Of a stretch of DNA of 64,000 nt, positions 45,513-54,539 are shown one piece after another. This DNA is from Aminobacter niigataensis. Lineage in GTDB: Bacteria > Pseudomonadota > Alphaproteobacteria > Rhizobiales > Rhizobiaceae. The stretch is from positions 186,001 to 250,000 of the forward strand of contig NZ_JACHOT010000006.1 in the NCBI RefSeq assembly GCF_014200015.1. Reading direction: 5' to 3'. Both the position numbers and the translations under genes were made by a program. Within the stretch, counting starts at the first letter, position 1; every line of letters starts with the position of its first letter. The notes beneath the pieces are model-generated. The model ran no database searches, was not told where the DNA came from, and was given only the letters and a program-made list of their open reading frames with translations.

Positions 45513-46328
45513 ATGGGCAAAGTGGTCGTGGTCACTTCGGGTAAAGGCGGCGTCGGCAAGACGACGTCTTCCGCCGCACTGGGCGCGGCCCTCGCGCAAA
45601 GCGGCGACAAGGTCGTGGTCGTGGACTTCGACGTAGGCCTGCGCAATCTCGACCTCGTCATGGGCGCCGAAAGACGGGTGGTCTACGACCTCGTCAACGT
45701 GATCCAGGGCGAAGCCAAGCTGGCGCAAGCGCTGATCCGCGACAAGCGGCTGGAGACGCTCTACCTGCTGGCAGCCTCGCAGACACGCGACAAGGACAAC
45801 CTCACGCCGGAAGGTGTCGAGAAGGTCATCGCCGCGCTGAAAAAGACTTTCGACTGGGTCATCTGCGACAGCCCGGCTGGCATCGAGCGCGGCGCGACGC
45901 TTGCCATGCGCCATGCGGATGTGGCCATCGTCGTGACCAATCCGGAAGTTTCTTCGGTGCGCGATTCCGATCGCATCATCGGCCTGCTCGATTCCAAGAC
46001 GCTCAAGGCAGAGAATGGCGAGCGCATGGAAAAGCACCTGCTTCTCACCCGCTACGACCCGGCTCGCGCCGAGCGCGGCGACATGCTGAAGGTGGACGAC
46101 GTCCTCGAGATCCTGTCGATCCCGCTGCTCGGCATCATACCGGAAAGCATGGACGTGCTGCGCGCATCCAATGTCGGCTCCCCCGTCACCCTGGCGGATG
46201 GCCGCAGCGCGCCGGCGGTCGCCTATTTCAATGCCGCGCGCCGGCTCAAGGGCGAGGACCTGCCAGTCACCATCCCGGGCGAAAAGCGGGGTTTCTTCGG
46301 CAAGATCTTCGGAAGGAAAGCGGCATGA
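45513..46328 (+). CDS. minD: Septum-site-determining ATPase MinD
   Basis: A 271-residue membrane-associated ATPase that recruits MinC and oscillates with MinE. It has the deviant Walker A KGGVGKTT (about residues 11-18), the switch [10 protein letters not shown], and a C-terminal amphipathic membrane-targeting helix ([12 protein letters not shown]). GGAGAGAGG precedes the ATG. Its stop overlaps the minE start (ATGA). Confidence 0.97.
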   Translation: MGKVVVVTSGKGGVGKTTSSAALGAALAQSGDKVVVVDFDVGLRNLDLVMGAERRVVYDLVNVIQGEAKLAQALIRDKRLETLYLLAASQTRDKDNLTPEGVEKVIAALKKTFDWVICDSPAGIERGATLAMRHADVAIVVTNPEVSSVRDSDRIIGLLDSKTLKAENGERMEKHLLLTRYDPARAERGDMLKVDDVLEILSIPLLGIIPESMDVLRASNVGSPVTLADGRSAPAVAYFNAARRLKGEDLPVTIPGEKRGFFGKIFGRKAA

Positions 46329-46588
46329 AATTCTTCCAGCTCTTTTCCCGCCCCCAGTCGGCCCCCGCCGCGCGCGAGCGCCTGCAGGTGCTGTTGGCCC
46401 ACGAGCGTGCTTCGGCAGGCGATTCGGACCTCGTTGCCAAATTGCGCGACGAAATCCTGCGCGCTATCTCCAAGCACATGCAGATCGACGACGACAAAGT
46501 CAGCGTCAAGATGGAGCGCGGCGCGAAGGTCTCGACGCTCGCCGTCGACATCGAGATCCCGTTCGACGCAGGCAAGAAGGCGGCCTGA
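46325..46588 (+). CDS. minE: Cell-division topological specificity factor MinE
   Basis: An 87-residue activator of MinD ATPase. The N-terminal membrane-binding segment (MKFFQLFS), the MinD-contact helix ([14 protein letters not shown], about 17-30) and the C-terminal dimerisation half are all present. Translationally coupled to minD by a four-base overlap. Confidence 0.96.
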   Translation: MKFFQLFSRPQSAPAARERLQVLLAHERASAGDSDLVAKLRDEILRAISKHMQIDDDKVSVKMERGAKVSTLAVDIEIPFDAGKKAA

Positions 46589-46678
46589 CGGCCGCCACCC
46601 GCCAGCTCGCCGTACGTCCCGCAGGGTTCGTTTGGGATGCTCTCAACGACCACTCCCTGCCAGCAAAGGAGGGAAATC

Positions 46679-46888
46679 ATGACCCGACTCGCACTTCTGG
46701 AAAGGCTGAAGGAGGTCCAGCAGATGCCCAAGCATCAGGGACGCGACATCACCACCATCAGCGCGGTCCTTTCGAACCAGGCGCTGGCCAGGCATTTGGA
46801 ACTCTGCGAGGAAGCTGCAGGCGCCACGCCGCGGTTCGCAGCAAAAGCCGGCAGTGCGGCCGGGCAGCCGCACACCGGCAGGGATTGA
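46679..46888 (+). CDS. Small unknown protein downstream of minE
   Basis: A 69-residue frame with a near-perfect ribosome site (AAGGAGGG six bases before ATG), which argues for real translation. It begins MTRLALLERLKEVQQMPKH, a helical, leucine-rich stretch, and ends in a Gly/Ala-rich tail. I do not recognise the family. The 90-base gap after minE allows cotranscription. No membrane segment or cysteine pair suggests a function. Confidence 0.55.
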   Translation: MTRLALLERLKEVQQMPKHQGRDITTISAVLSNQALARHLELCEEAAGATPRFAAKAGSAAGQPHTGRD

Positions 46889-46966
46889 AGCGACCGCCCT
46901 ATTGGCATGTCGCGTGCGGCGCAGGCCCGCCAACCAAATCCGGTCGGATCGGCGCCGCTGGGGCGT

Positions 46967-47134
46967 TCAGGCGCCCAGACTGTAAGGCGCCGATGTCGCG
47001 GCCCCACCCAGCACCAGAACACCAAGCGTTGGGAAGCGCGGTGTCCAGATCAGGATCGCTGCCAACGTGATCGCGATCGCTGCTGCCAAAAGGCCGCGGC
47101 CCGAAAGTGAGCGGGCCCCAATCCCAGCAGTCAT
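46967..47134 (-). CDS. Small two-helix membrane protein downstream of the M20 gene
   Basis: A 55-residue frame that starts three bases after the M20 stop on the same strand (TGA-GCG-ATG), so it is likely coupled. After a short basic N-terminus it has two hydrophobic stretches (LLAAAIAITLAAILIW, about 15-30, and TLGVLVLGGAATSA, about 36-49). It could be a genuine small membrane partner or the worn-down remnant of a permease gene that once followed the hydrolase. I do not recognise a family. Confidence 0.45.
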   Translation of the reverse strand: MTAGIGARSLSGRGLLAAAIAITLAAILIWTPRFPTLGVLVLGGAATSAPYSLGA

Positions 47135-47137
47135 CGC

Positions 47138-48313
47138 TCAATCGGCAGCGCTAGTTCTCCCACTAACGAGCGCTGTCCAGTAGCGAACGCCATGGATGAT
47201 CGCGTCGTCGTTAAAATCATAGGCCGGATTGTGAAGCCCGGCCGAATCGCCGTTGCCCAGCCAGATGATCGCCCCAGGTCGCTTCTCGAGCATGTAGGAG
47301 AAGTCCTCGGCGCCCATCGTGCACTGGCAGTTGCCGTTGACCTTGTCCGCGCCGGCAACGTCGGAAGCGACCGAAATCGCGGCCTTCGTCATCTCCGGAT
47401 CGTTGACGGTGACCGGATAGCCGGGCCGCCAGTCGATTTCCGCCTGAGCCTCGAAGAGGCGCGCGGTGTTGGCGACGATGTCCCTGAAGCGCTGCTCGAC
47501 GGCCTTACGCGTCCTGGCGTCGATCGTCCTGATCGTGCCGCCGACGACGGCCTGCTCCGGGATGACGTTCAGTGCCGCCGCACTGCCGCCGGCGAGATAG
47601 GTCACCGAGACCACGACGGGGTCGAAGGGATCCACGTTGCGCGAGGCGATCGACTGCAGCGCCGTCACCAGATGCGCGCTTATCAGGATAGGGTCGCGCG
47701 ATTCATGCGGCGAAGCGGCATGCGAGCCCTTGCCGTTCAGCGTGACCACGAAGCGGTCTGCCGCTGCCAGCATCGGACCCGGCCGAATGGCGAAGGAACC
47801 GACAGGCAGGCCCGGCTCGTTGTGCATGCCGAACACCTCCTCGATGCCGAAACGTTCGAGCAGCCCCTCTTCCAGCATCACGCGCCCGCCGGCGCCGCCC
47901 TCCTCGGCCGGCTGGAAAATGAGCACGGCCGTGCCGGCGAAGTCCCTCGTCGAGGCAAGGTGACGCGCAGCGCCGAGCAGCATCGCCGTGTGGCCGTCAT
48001 GGCCGCACGCATGCATCTTGCCCGGTGTTTTGGAAGCATGGGCCAGATTGGTCTGCTCGGCTATCGGCAGCGCGTCCATGTCGGCCCGTAGGCCGATGGT
48101 GCGACCGGCACCCGCCTTTCCCTTCACCACCGCGACGACGCCCGACGTCGCAATGCCGGTGACGACCTCGTCACAGCCGAACGACCTCAGCTTGTCGGCG
48201 ACGAAGGCCGACGTCGCAGGCAGGTCGAACAAGAGCTCGGGATGCTGGTGGAGGTGGCGGCGCCACTGCCCGGCTTCTTCCGCAATCGTCTCGATTGTCT
48301 CTTGTGCTGGCAT
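47138..48313 (-). CDS. M20 amidohydrolase, aminoacylase/hippurate hydrolase type (copy 1)
   Basis: A 391-residue metal-dependent amidohydrolase. Family motifs in order are WRRHLHQHPELLFD, LRADMDALP, GKMHACGHDGHTAMLLG, FQPAEEGGAGGRVM and MGAEDFSYML, so the di-metal site is complete. It would deacylate N-acyl amino acids or related conjugates in the cytosol. GAGGAAG lies before the ATG at 48313. It is divergent from a second M20 gene across 154 bases. The pair shares about half of its recognisable motif residues, consistent with paralogues with different substrates. Confidence 0.9.
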   Translation of the reverse strand: MPAQETIETIAEEAGQWRRHLHQHPELLFDLPATSAFVADKLRSFGCDEVVTGIATSGVVAVVKGKAGAGRTIGLRADMDALPIAEQTNLAHASKTPGKMHACGHDGHTAMLLGAARHLASTRDFAGTAVLIFQPAEEGGAGGRVMLEEGLLERFGIEEVFGMHNEPGLPVGSFAIRPGPMLAAADRFVVTLNGKGSHAASPHESRDPILISAHLVTALQSIASRNVDPFDPVVVSVTYLAGGSAAALNVIPEQAVVGGTIRTIDARTRKAVEQRFRDIVANTARLFEAQAEIDWRPGYPVTVNDPEMTKAAISVASDVAGADKVNGNCQCTMGAEDFSYMLEKRPGAIIWLGNGDSAGLHNPAYDFNDDAIIHGVRYWTALVSGRTSAAD

Positions 48314-48467
48314 GTCTTCCTCTTTCAGGCGGCTGGATTTGGAAGTGTCGGCGCGACGGTCAGTCGACCCGTGCCTCCGTTCACGTCTTCGACGCCCTAG
48401 GACGAAACGCTTGCCTTCACAAGACGCCAGTGCCACAGACGGGCAAAGCCAACAATGACGGTCCGCC

Positions 48468-49622
48468 ATGCCTGTGATTGAACAGATCGCCCAGTTCGCC
48501 GACGATCTCACCGCGATACGCCAGGATTTCCACCAGCATCCTGAACTCGGATTCGAGGAGCATCGCACCTCCCAACGGGTGGCGGAACTGCTTGAAAGCT
48601 GGGGCGTCACCGTCGAGCGCAGCATCGGCGGAACCGGCCTGGTCGGCGTCATCGAGGGTATCAGGCCGGGGCGCAGCATTGGCTTACGCGCCGACATGGA
48701 TGCCCTGCCGATGGATGAACTGACCAACCTGCCCTATGCGTCGAAGAACCCCGGCGTGTTTCATGGCTGCGGTCACGATGGCCACACCACCATGCTGCTC
48801 GGCGCCGCGCGCTATCTCGCCGGCAATCGCGATTTCGCAGGTCGTGCCGTGCTGATCTTCCAGCCGGCGGAGGAAGGCCTTGGCGGCGCGAGGGCCATGC
48901 TGCGCGACGGCCTGTTCGACCGCTTCCCCTGCGACGAGCTCTATGGAATGCACAATTCGCCCTACCAGGGGCACTCCCAGTTGACGATCCGGCCGGGCAA
49001 GGCGCAGGCCGGCGCCAGCTTCTTCGACATCACCCTTCATGGCCGTGGCAGTCATGGCGCGATGCCCCAGGCAAGCCGCGATCCGATCACCATCGGCTCA
49101 GGCCTGGTGAAGGAGATGCAGGAGATCGTCTCGCGCAACACCGATCCGACACATCCCGCCGTCGTTTCGGTCACGCAGTTCCATGCCGGCTCCGCCTACA
49201 ACGTCATCCCGGAAACGGCGATCCTGCGCGGCACCTTCCGCTATTTCGACGACGCCGACGGCGTGATGATCGAAAACCGCATCCGCAAGCTCTGCGCCGG
49301 CTTCGCGCTCGCCCACGAAATCGAGATTGTGGCCGACATCCGCAACATCTTCGATGTCCTTTCGAACGATCCGGAGCGGGTGGGCAACCTCATCGAGGTG
49401 GCGCAGGAGATCGTCGGCGACAAGGCGCAACCGAATGCCGAACTGACTATGGGATCGGAGGACATGGCCGATCTCCTGCGCGTGGTTCCGGGTGCTTTCT
49501 TCAATCTGGGGCATGGCGGAACCGTTCCGCTGCACAATTCCGGATTCATTTTCGACGACACGATCCTGCCCGTCGGCGCCAGCCTTCTGGCCCGGCTCGT
49601 CGAGGTGCGCGGCGCCGCCTGA
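48468..49622 (+). CDS. M20 amidohydrolase, aminoacylase/hippurate hydrolase type (copy 2)
   Basis: A 384-residue relative of the divergent copy 1, with IRQDFHQHPELGFEEHRT, LRADMDALPM, FHGCGHDGHTTMLLGA, FQPAEEGLGG and LTMGSEDMADLLR. All expected metal ligands are in place. With the hydantoinase-like fusion and peptide importer that follow, it may hydrolyse an N-acyl or N-carbamoyl product of ring opening. Two hairpins follow its stop, so it appears to be its own transcription unit. Confidence 0.9.
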   Translation: MPVIEQIAQFADDLTAIRQDFHQHPELGFEEHRTSQRVAELLESWGVTVERSIGGTGLVGVIEGIRPGRSIGLRADMDALPMDELTNLPYASKNPGVFHGCGHDGHTTMLLGAARYLAGNRDFAGRAVLIFQPAEEGLGGARAMLRDGLFDRFPCDELYGMHNSPYQGHSQLTIRPGKAQAGASFFDITLHGRGSHGAMPQASRDPITIGSGLVKEMQEIVSRNTDPTHPAVVSVTQFHAGSAYNVIPETAILRGTFRYFDDADGVMIENRIRKLCAGFALAHEIEIVADIRNIFDVLSNDPERVGNLIEVAQEIVGDKAQPNAELTMGSEDMADLLRVVPGAFFNLGHGGTVPLHNSGFIFDDTILPVGASLLARLVEVRGAA

Positions 49623-49671
49623 GGCGACTGCGCCCAATAAAATCAATTTCTTGATCTGAGGACTTCGCTCG

Positions 49672-49693
49672 ATCCCGGCATCACTGCCGGGAT
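49672..49693 (+). terminator. Stem-loop after the second M20 gene
   Basis: A perfect 9-base stem (ATCCCGGCA and TGCCGGGAT) with a TCAC loop, 50 bases after the stop codon. No U-run follows directly. Confidence 0.55.
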
Positions 49694-49717
49694 TGGCGGA
49701 GCATTGCCTTTGCGATC

Positions 49718-49763
49718 CCCGATGCCGCCTGTCCGGTGGCATCGGGAAGTCGGCTCATTTTTT
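49718..49763 (+). terminator. Second stem-loop with downstream T-run
   Basis: CCCGATGCCGCC and GGTGGCATCGGG form a 12-pair stem with one G-U pair and a 5-base loop. A T-run (ATTTTTTAA) follows about ten bases later. With the hairpin at 49672 it probably ends the M20 transcript before the regulator gene. Confidence 0.55.
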
Positions 49764-49805
49764 AACTTGACCGAATGAACAGACGAGAGCATTGGTTGCA
49801 GAAAG

Positions 49806-49832
49806 TGGAACCTGAGTTCCATTTAATGGAAC
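49806..49832 (+). promoter_or_regulatory. IclR-type operator with three half-sites
   Basis: TGGAAC-CTGA-GTTCCA (49806-49821) overlaps GTTCCATTTAATGGAAC (49816-49832), a perfect 8+1+8 palindrome. The TGGAA/TTCCA half-sites resemble those of IclR-family operators. The site ends six bases before the ribosome site of the IclR gene, suggesting autoregulation by blocking its own transcription. Confidence 0.68.
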
Positions 49833-49846
49833 GACTCGGAGGAGCA

Positions 49847-50584
49847 ATGTCGGTCCTGAACAATGCCGCGGATGTGCTGAGGTGCTTCGGCAACGACTGT
49901 CCCGACCTCACGGTCTCGGACGTCGTGAGGCTGCTCGGCATGCCGAAGGCCAATGCGTCGCGCCTGTTGAAGGCGATGCGCGAAGCGAACATGCTGGAGA
50001 CGATCGGCGACAGCCACCGGCATCGCCCTGGCCGCCTGATGCTCGACCTTGCCGCGGCCTACCGTCGTTCCTCGCTACTGATCGGCCGCGCCAGCGAAGT
50101 GGTCGCCGAAGCCAGCACCACCTTTGGCCATACCGGATACATCTCCGTGCGCGACGGCAAGGAAGTGACTGCCGTGGCCGACTTCCAGGGCACCAACGCA
50201 CTGCGCGTCGTCAGCAACATCGGCCGGCGCCTGCCTGCCCATCTCAGCGCTACCGGCCGCTCGCTGCTGGCGCGACTTGGCGACGAGGCAGTCCATGCAC
50301 TCTACACCGGACATGGCGTGCTGGCCGATCTCACCGAACAGCTCTCGAAGGTACGGCACCAAGGCTTCGCCTATTCGAGCCAGGAGGCGACACCTGGGGT
50401 GGACGCCATCGCGATATCGGTCGCCGACCCCCGCACCGACGAAGCCGTCAGCCTCTGCATCGTTTACCCCCACGCACTCGTGGACATCAAAGGCCGCGAC
50501 GAGATGATCGCTGCCCTCGCCAAAGGTGCGGCCCGCATTGCCGAGGACCTTGGCGACAGCGCCTTCGTCGCACCCCGGATCTGA
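49847..50584 (+). CDS. IclR-family transcriptional regulator
   Basis: A 245-residue regulator with an N-terminal winged helix (LTVSDVVRLLGMPKANASRLLKAMREANML, about 21-50) and a GAF-like effector domain (SEVVAEASTTFGHTGYISVRDG from about 85). ATG 49847 is chosen because GGAGGAG is adjacent. The longer frame from 49775 would translate through the operator palindromes. It lies 18 bases before the hydantoinase fusion in the same direction and probably controls that operon and itself. Confidence 0.92.
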   Translation: MSVLNNAADVLRCFGNDCPDLTVSDVVRLLGMPKANASRLLKAMREANMLETIGDSHRHRPGRLMLDLAAAYRRSSLLIGRASEVVAEASTTFGHTGYISVRDGKEVTAVADFQGTNALRVVSNIGRRLPAHLSATGRSLLARLGDEAVHALYTGHGVLADLTEQLSKVRHQGFAYSSQEATPGVDAIAISVADPRTDEAVSLCIVYPHALVDIKGRDEMIAALAKGAARIAEDLGDSAFVAPRI

Positions 50585-50602
50585 AGAAAAGGACATCATG
50601 TA

Positions 50603-53600
50603 ATGAGTGATCTGCCCAACCGCTGGCGCGTCGGGTTCGACATTGGTGGGACCTTCACCGACTTCGTGCTTTATGACAGCCAGAACCACTCCGTAACGCT
50701 TCACAAGCGCCTGACCACGCCTCACGACCCCTCCCAGGCCGCACTTCTTGGCCTACAGGAGCTGCTTGCCCTGCAGAACATCACGCACCGGGATGTCGGC
50801 GAGATCGTTCACGGCACCACGCTGGTCACCAACGCCGTCATCGAGCGTAAGGGCGCGCCGGTCGGCCTCATCACGACACGCGGCTTCCGCGACCTGCTCG
50901 AAATGGGCACCGAGCAGCGCTACGACATCTACGACCTATTCGTTTCCTTCCCCGATCCCATGGTCAGGCGCGACCTGCGCCTCGAAGTCGATGAGCGCAT
51001 GACGGCCGGCGGCGACGTGGAGATGCCCCTCGACGAAGCACAGGTTCTGCTGGCAGCGAAATCGCTAGTCGCGCAGGGCTGCGAGGCCATCGCGATTGCC
51101 TTCATCCATTCCTACGCAAACACCGCGCATGAACGCCGCGCCGCCGACATCATCCGCGCCGCCTTCCCTGATCTCTCGATCTCGATGTCGAGCGAGGTCG
51201 TGGCGGAAATGGGCGAATACCAGCGCACGGTCACGACCTGCGCCAATGCCTTCGTGCAGCCTTTGATGCACCGCTATCTCACCAAGCTGGAGAAGTCGCT
51301 GCGCAGCGCAGGCTTCACGGGCTCGCTGCGGCTCATGCATTCCGCCGGCGGCCTCATGTCCCTGGAAACCGCGCGAGACTTCCCGATCCGCCTGCTGGAA
51401 AGCGGCCCTGCGGGCGGCGGGCTCGCCACCGCGCTGTTCGGCCAGGCAGCCGGTCTTTCCGACGTCATTTCCTTCGACATGGGCGGCACGACCGCAAAGG
51501 CTTGCATGATCGAGAACGGCCGCGCCGAAATCTCGCCGATGATGGAGGCCGCGCGCGTCCACCGCTTCGTCAAGGGCTCGGGGCTGCCGATCAAGGCGCC
51601 AGTGATCGAAATGATCGAGATCGGCGCCGGCGGCGGCTCGATCGCCGCCATCGACGACGTCGGCCTCTTGAAGGTAGGCCCTCATTCCGCGAGCTCCGAC
51701 CCGGGCCCGGCCTGCTATGGCATGGGCGGAAAGCAGCCGACGGTTACCGACGCCAACCTCACGCTTGGCTACTACGACCCAAACTTCTTCCTCGGCGGTC
51801 GCATGAAGCTCGACCTCGAGGCCGCCCGTGCAGCCATTGCGCGCGTGGCTGAGCCTCTGAACCTGACCATCGAAGAAGCTGCCCTCGGCATCCACAAGGT
51901 GGTCGTCGAGAGCATGGCCTCGGCGGCGCGCGTGCACCTGGTCGAGCGCGGCAAGGATCCGCGCGAATACTCCATGGTCGGTTTCGGCGGCGCCGGTCCG
52001 GCCCATGCGGTCGACGTGGCGCGCGCCATGGGCATCAGCTCCGTCCTGATCCCGCCGGCATCGGGTGCTGCATCGGCGCTCGGTTTCCTTGCGGCGCCCT
52101 TGTCCTTCGAGGGCGTGCGGTCGCTGCGTGTCGAGCTGAAATCAGGTTTTGACGCGGAAGCCGCCAATGGCGTGCTGACGGGCCTCGAAGACGAGGGACG
52201 TCACCAGCTTACCCGTTCGGGCATTGCGGCAGCCGATATCGTGGTCGAGCGCAGCGCCGACATGCGCCTTGTCGGCCAGATGCACGACATCAGCGTGCCG
52301 CTCCCCAACACCACGCTCGGCGAAGCCGACCTGCCCGCCATTCGCGAAGCATTCGTTCGTGCCTATTCCGCCCGCTATGCCGAGCCTTTCGAGGGCGCGC
52401 GCTTCGAATCCGTCAACTTCCGCGTTCGCGTCGCCGGCCCCACGCCGCAGCTTTCGCTGACCGGCGCCACCGGTGGCGGCGATACGGCAGCCCGGGTCAA
52501 GGGTCACCGCGTCTGCTGGTTCGACGAAGGCGAGTTCGAGACTGCGGTCTACGACCGCTACGCGCTGCGAACCGGCGACACGATCCCCGGCCCGGCAATC
52601 ATCGAGGAGCGGGAATCCACCACCGTCGTCGGCCCGTCGGATAGCGTGACGATCGACGCCAGCCAGAATCTTTGCGTGCAGGTCGGCGCGCTCAAGGCCG
52701 CCGATGCGTTCGTCACTGCTGACATGACGAGGGCAGAAGCGGTGGCCCGCATCAAGGCCGACCCGATCGGCCTAGAGATCATGTGGTCGCGCCTCGTCAA
52801 CGTCGTCGAGGAGATGTGGCTCACCGTGTGCCGGACCGCATTCTCGCTGGTCATCGCCGAGGCGCAGGACTTCGCCTGCGAGCTCCTCGACAAGGACGGC
52901 GAGACGCTGGCCCACAGCCCGCGCGCGATGCCGGTCTTCAACCTGACGCTTCCCCGCGCGGTCAAGGCGCTGCTGGCACGCTACCCCGCCGAGACGCTCA
53001 AGCCCGGCGACGTGCTGATCACCAACGACCCGTGGCTGTGCGCCGGTCATCTGTTCGACATCGCCATCGTCACACCGGCCTTCCGCAATGGCAAGCTGGT
53101 GGGCCTGATGGGCACTGTCGGCCACGTCTCGGATATCGGCGGCACCAAGGACTCGCTCCATGCCCGCGAGATCTACGAGGAAGGCCTGCAGATACCGCCG
53201 ATGAAGATCTTCGAGGAGGGCAAGCCGAACGAGACGCTGATCCAGCTCATTCGCCAGAACGTCCGCAACGGCGACCAGGTCCTGGGCGACATCTTCTCCT
53301 TCGTCGCAGCCAACAAGCTCGGCGCGGAACGTCTCGATGCCTTCATGCACGACTATGGCATGCATGACCTGGGCGCGTTGGCCGAGGTCGTGCAGGGCTT
53401 GTCGGAAAAAGCCATGCGCGACGCCATCCGGGCGTTGCCCGACGGCGACTACCGCTCGGTCATCACCAACAACCCGCTCGGCGAAAAGATCACCTACCCG
53501 GTTCTGGTGAAGGTGGAAGGCGACAGCATCACCGTCGATTTCGACGGTGCCCCGCCGCAGCTGCCGCAGGGTGGCCTGAACTCGACGCTGAACTACACGG

Positions 53601-54454
53601 CGGCCCACGCGACCTATCCGCTGAAGTGCATGCTGACGCCGACGGTGCGCGGCAATGCCGGGTGCTATCGCCCGTTCACCGTGAGTGCGCCGGAAGGGTC
53701 GATCCTCAACCCGACCTATCCGGCAGCAGTGAACCTGCGCACGCGCACCGGCTGGTATCTCGCGCCGAACATCTTCGCGGCACTCGCCTCGGCCTCGCCG
53801 GACATGGTCCAGTCCTTCACCGGACTTGCTGTGGCCGCGAATGTCTACGGCCAGACCAAGGACGGGCAGTTCTACTCGGACATGCTCTTCTGCGGCGGCG
53901 GTCAGGGTGGCTCCGAGCGCGGCGACGGCCATTCCTCCCTGCTCTGGCCGACATCGGCGGCCAACACCTCCATCGAGCTGATGGAAAGCCGCGTGCCGGT
54001 GCTGGTGCTGGAGAAGGCATTCCTTCCCGACAGCGGCGGCTCCGGCAAGATGCGAGGCGGGCTCGGTCAGGTCTTGCGCTTCCGCAAGCGTGACGAGGAC
54101 GGCCTGGAGATGCTCGTATCCGTCTACCCAGAAGGCGTCGACAATCCGATCGATGGCCTGTTCGGCGGACAGGCCGGCGGTGGGGCTCGCGGACGCGTTC
54201 TCTCAACGGATGGCCGCGTGCTGCGCGATTGCGGCACGGGCGAGCTGGTTTCGCTGCACCGCACCGACCAGGTGGTGGAACTCGTCCTTGCCGGCGGCTC
54301 CGGTTACGGCAATTCGGCAGAACGCGATCCCGCGGCGATCACCCGTGATCTCGCACTTGGTTTCGTGACGCCGGACCATGTGGCGCTCAACTACCGCAAG
54401 GAGCCCGGAACTCCCGGTTCCGCCGCGCTTCAGGACAACAAGGCCTGGGCGTAA
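50603..54454 (+). CDS. Fused HyuA-HyuB hydantoinase / 5-oxoprolinase-type enzyme
   Basis: A 1283-residue single-chain ATP-dependent ring hydrolase. Residues about 1-690 are the HyuA (hydantoinase/oxoprolinase) half with the ASKHA-type phosphate motif VGFDIGGTFTDFVLYD (about 8-23), HGTTLVTNAVIERKGA and DMGGTTAKACMIENG. Residues about 705-1260 are the HyuB half (IMWSRLVNVVEEMWLTVCRTAFS, ITNDPWLCAGHLFDIAIV). In most bacteria the two are separate genes; fusion resembles eukaryotic 5-oxoprolinase. Substrates in the family include N-methylhydantoin, 5-oxoproline and caprolactam. The ABC importer downstream likely brings in the substrate, and the M20 enzymes may cleave the product. Confidence 0.92.
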   Translation: MSDLPNRWRVGFDIGGTFTDFVLYDSQNHSVTLHKRLTTPHDPSQAALLGLQELLALQNITHRDVGEIVHGTTLVTNAVIERKGAPVGLITTRGFRDLLEMGTEQRYDIYDLFVSFPDPMVRRDLRLEVDERMTAGGDVEMPLDEAQVLLAAKSLVAQGCEAIAIAFIHSYANTAHERRAADIIRAAFPDLSISMSSEVVAEMGEYQRTVTTCANAFVQPLMHRYLTKLEKSLRSAGFTGSLRLMHSAGGLMSLETARDFPIRLLESGPAGGGLATALFGQAAGLSDVISFDMGGTTAKACMIENGRAEISPMMEAARVHRFVKGSGLPIKAPVIEMIEIGAGGGSIAAIDDVGLLKVGPHSASSDPGPACYGMGGKQPTVTDANLTLGYYDPNFFLGGRMKLDLEAARAAIARVAEPLNLTIEEAALGIHKVVVESMASAARVHLVERGKDPREYSMVGFGGAGPAHAVDVARAMGISSVLIPPASGAASALGFLAAPLSFEGVRSLRVELKSGFDAEAANGVLTGLEDEGRHQLTRSGIAAADIVVERSADMRLVGQMHDISVPLPNTTLGEADLPAIREAFVRAYSARYAEPFEGARFESVNFRVRVAGPTPQLSLTGATGGGDTAARVKGHRVCWFDEGEFETAVYDRYALRTGDTIPGPAIIEERESTTVVGPSDSVTIDASQNLCVQVGALKAADAFVTADMTRAEAVARIKADPIGLEIMWSRLVNVVEEMWLTVCRTAFSLVIAEAQDFACELLDKDGETLAHSPRAMPVFNLTLPRAVKALLARYPAETLKPGDVLITNDPWLCAGHLFDIAIVTPAFRNGKLVGLMGTVGHVSDIGGTKDSLHAREIYEEGLQIPPMKIFEEGKPNETLIQLIRQNVRNGDQVLGDIFSFVAANKLGAERLDAFMHDYGMHDLGALAEVVQGLSEKAMRDAIRALPDGDYRSVITNNPLGEKITYPVLVKVEGDSITVDFDGAPPQLPQGGLNSTLNYTAAHATYPLKCMLTPTVRGNAGCYRPFTVSAPEGSILNPTYPAAVNLRTRTGWYLAPNIFAALASASPDMVQSFTGLAVAANVYGQTKDGQFYSDMLFCGGGQGGSERGDGHSSLLWPTSAANTSIELMESRVPVLVLEKAFLPDSGGSGKMRGGLGQVLRFRKRDEDGLEMLVSVYPEGVDNPIDGLFGGQAGGGARGRVLSTDGRVLRDCGTGELVSLHRTDQVVELVLAGGSGYGNSAERDPAAITRDLALGFVTPDHVALNYRKEPGTPGSAALQDNKAWA

Positions 54455-54539
54455 GTCCGAGCCAACAAGGCGGCGCCCGGCCGATCAGGCGCCGCCCCAT
54501 TTTGCAATGACGACCAGACATCCGACATGGAGCAATGCA

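Noticed and set aside
49775-49846. Upstream start of the IclR gene at 49775
   Set aside because: It would place the operator palindromes inside coding DNA and lacks a ribosome site, whereas ATG 49847 has GGAGGAG.
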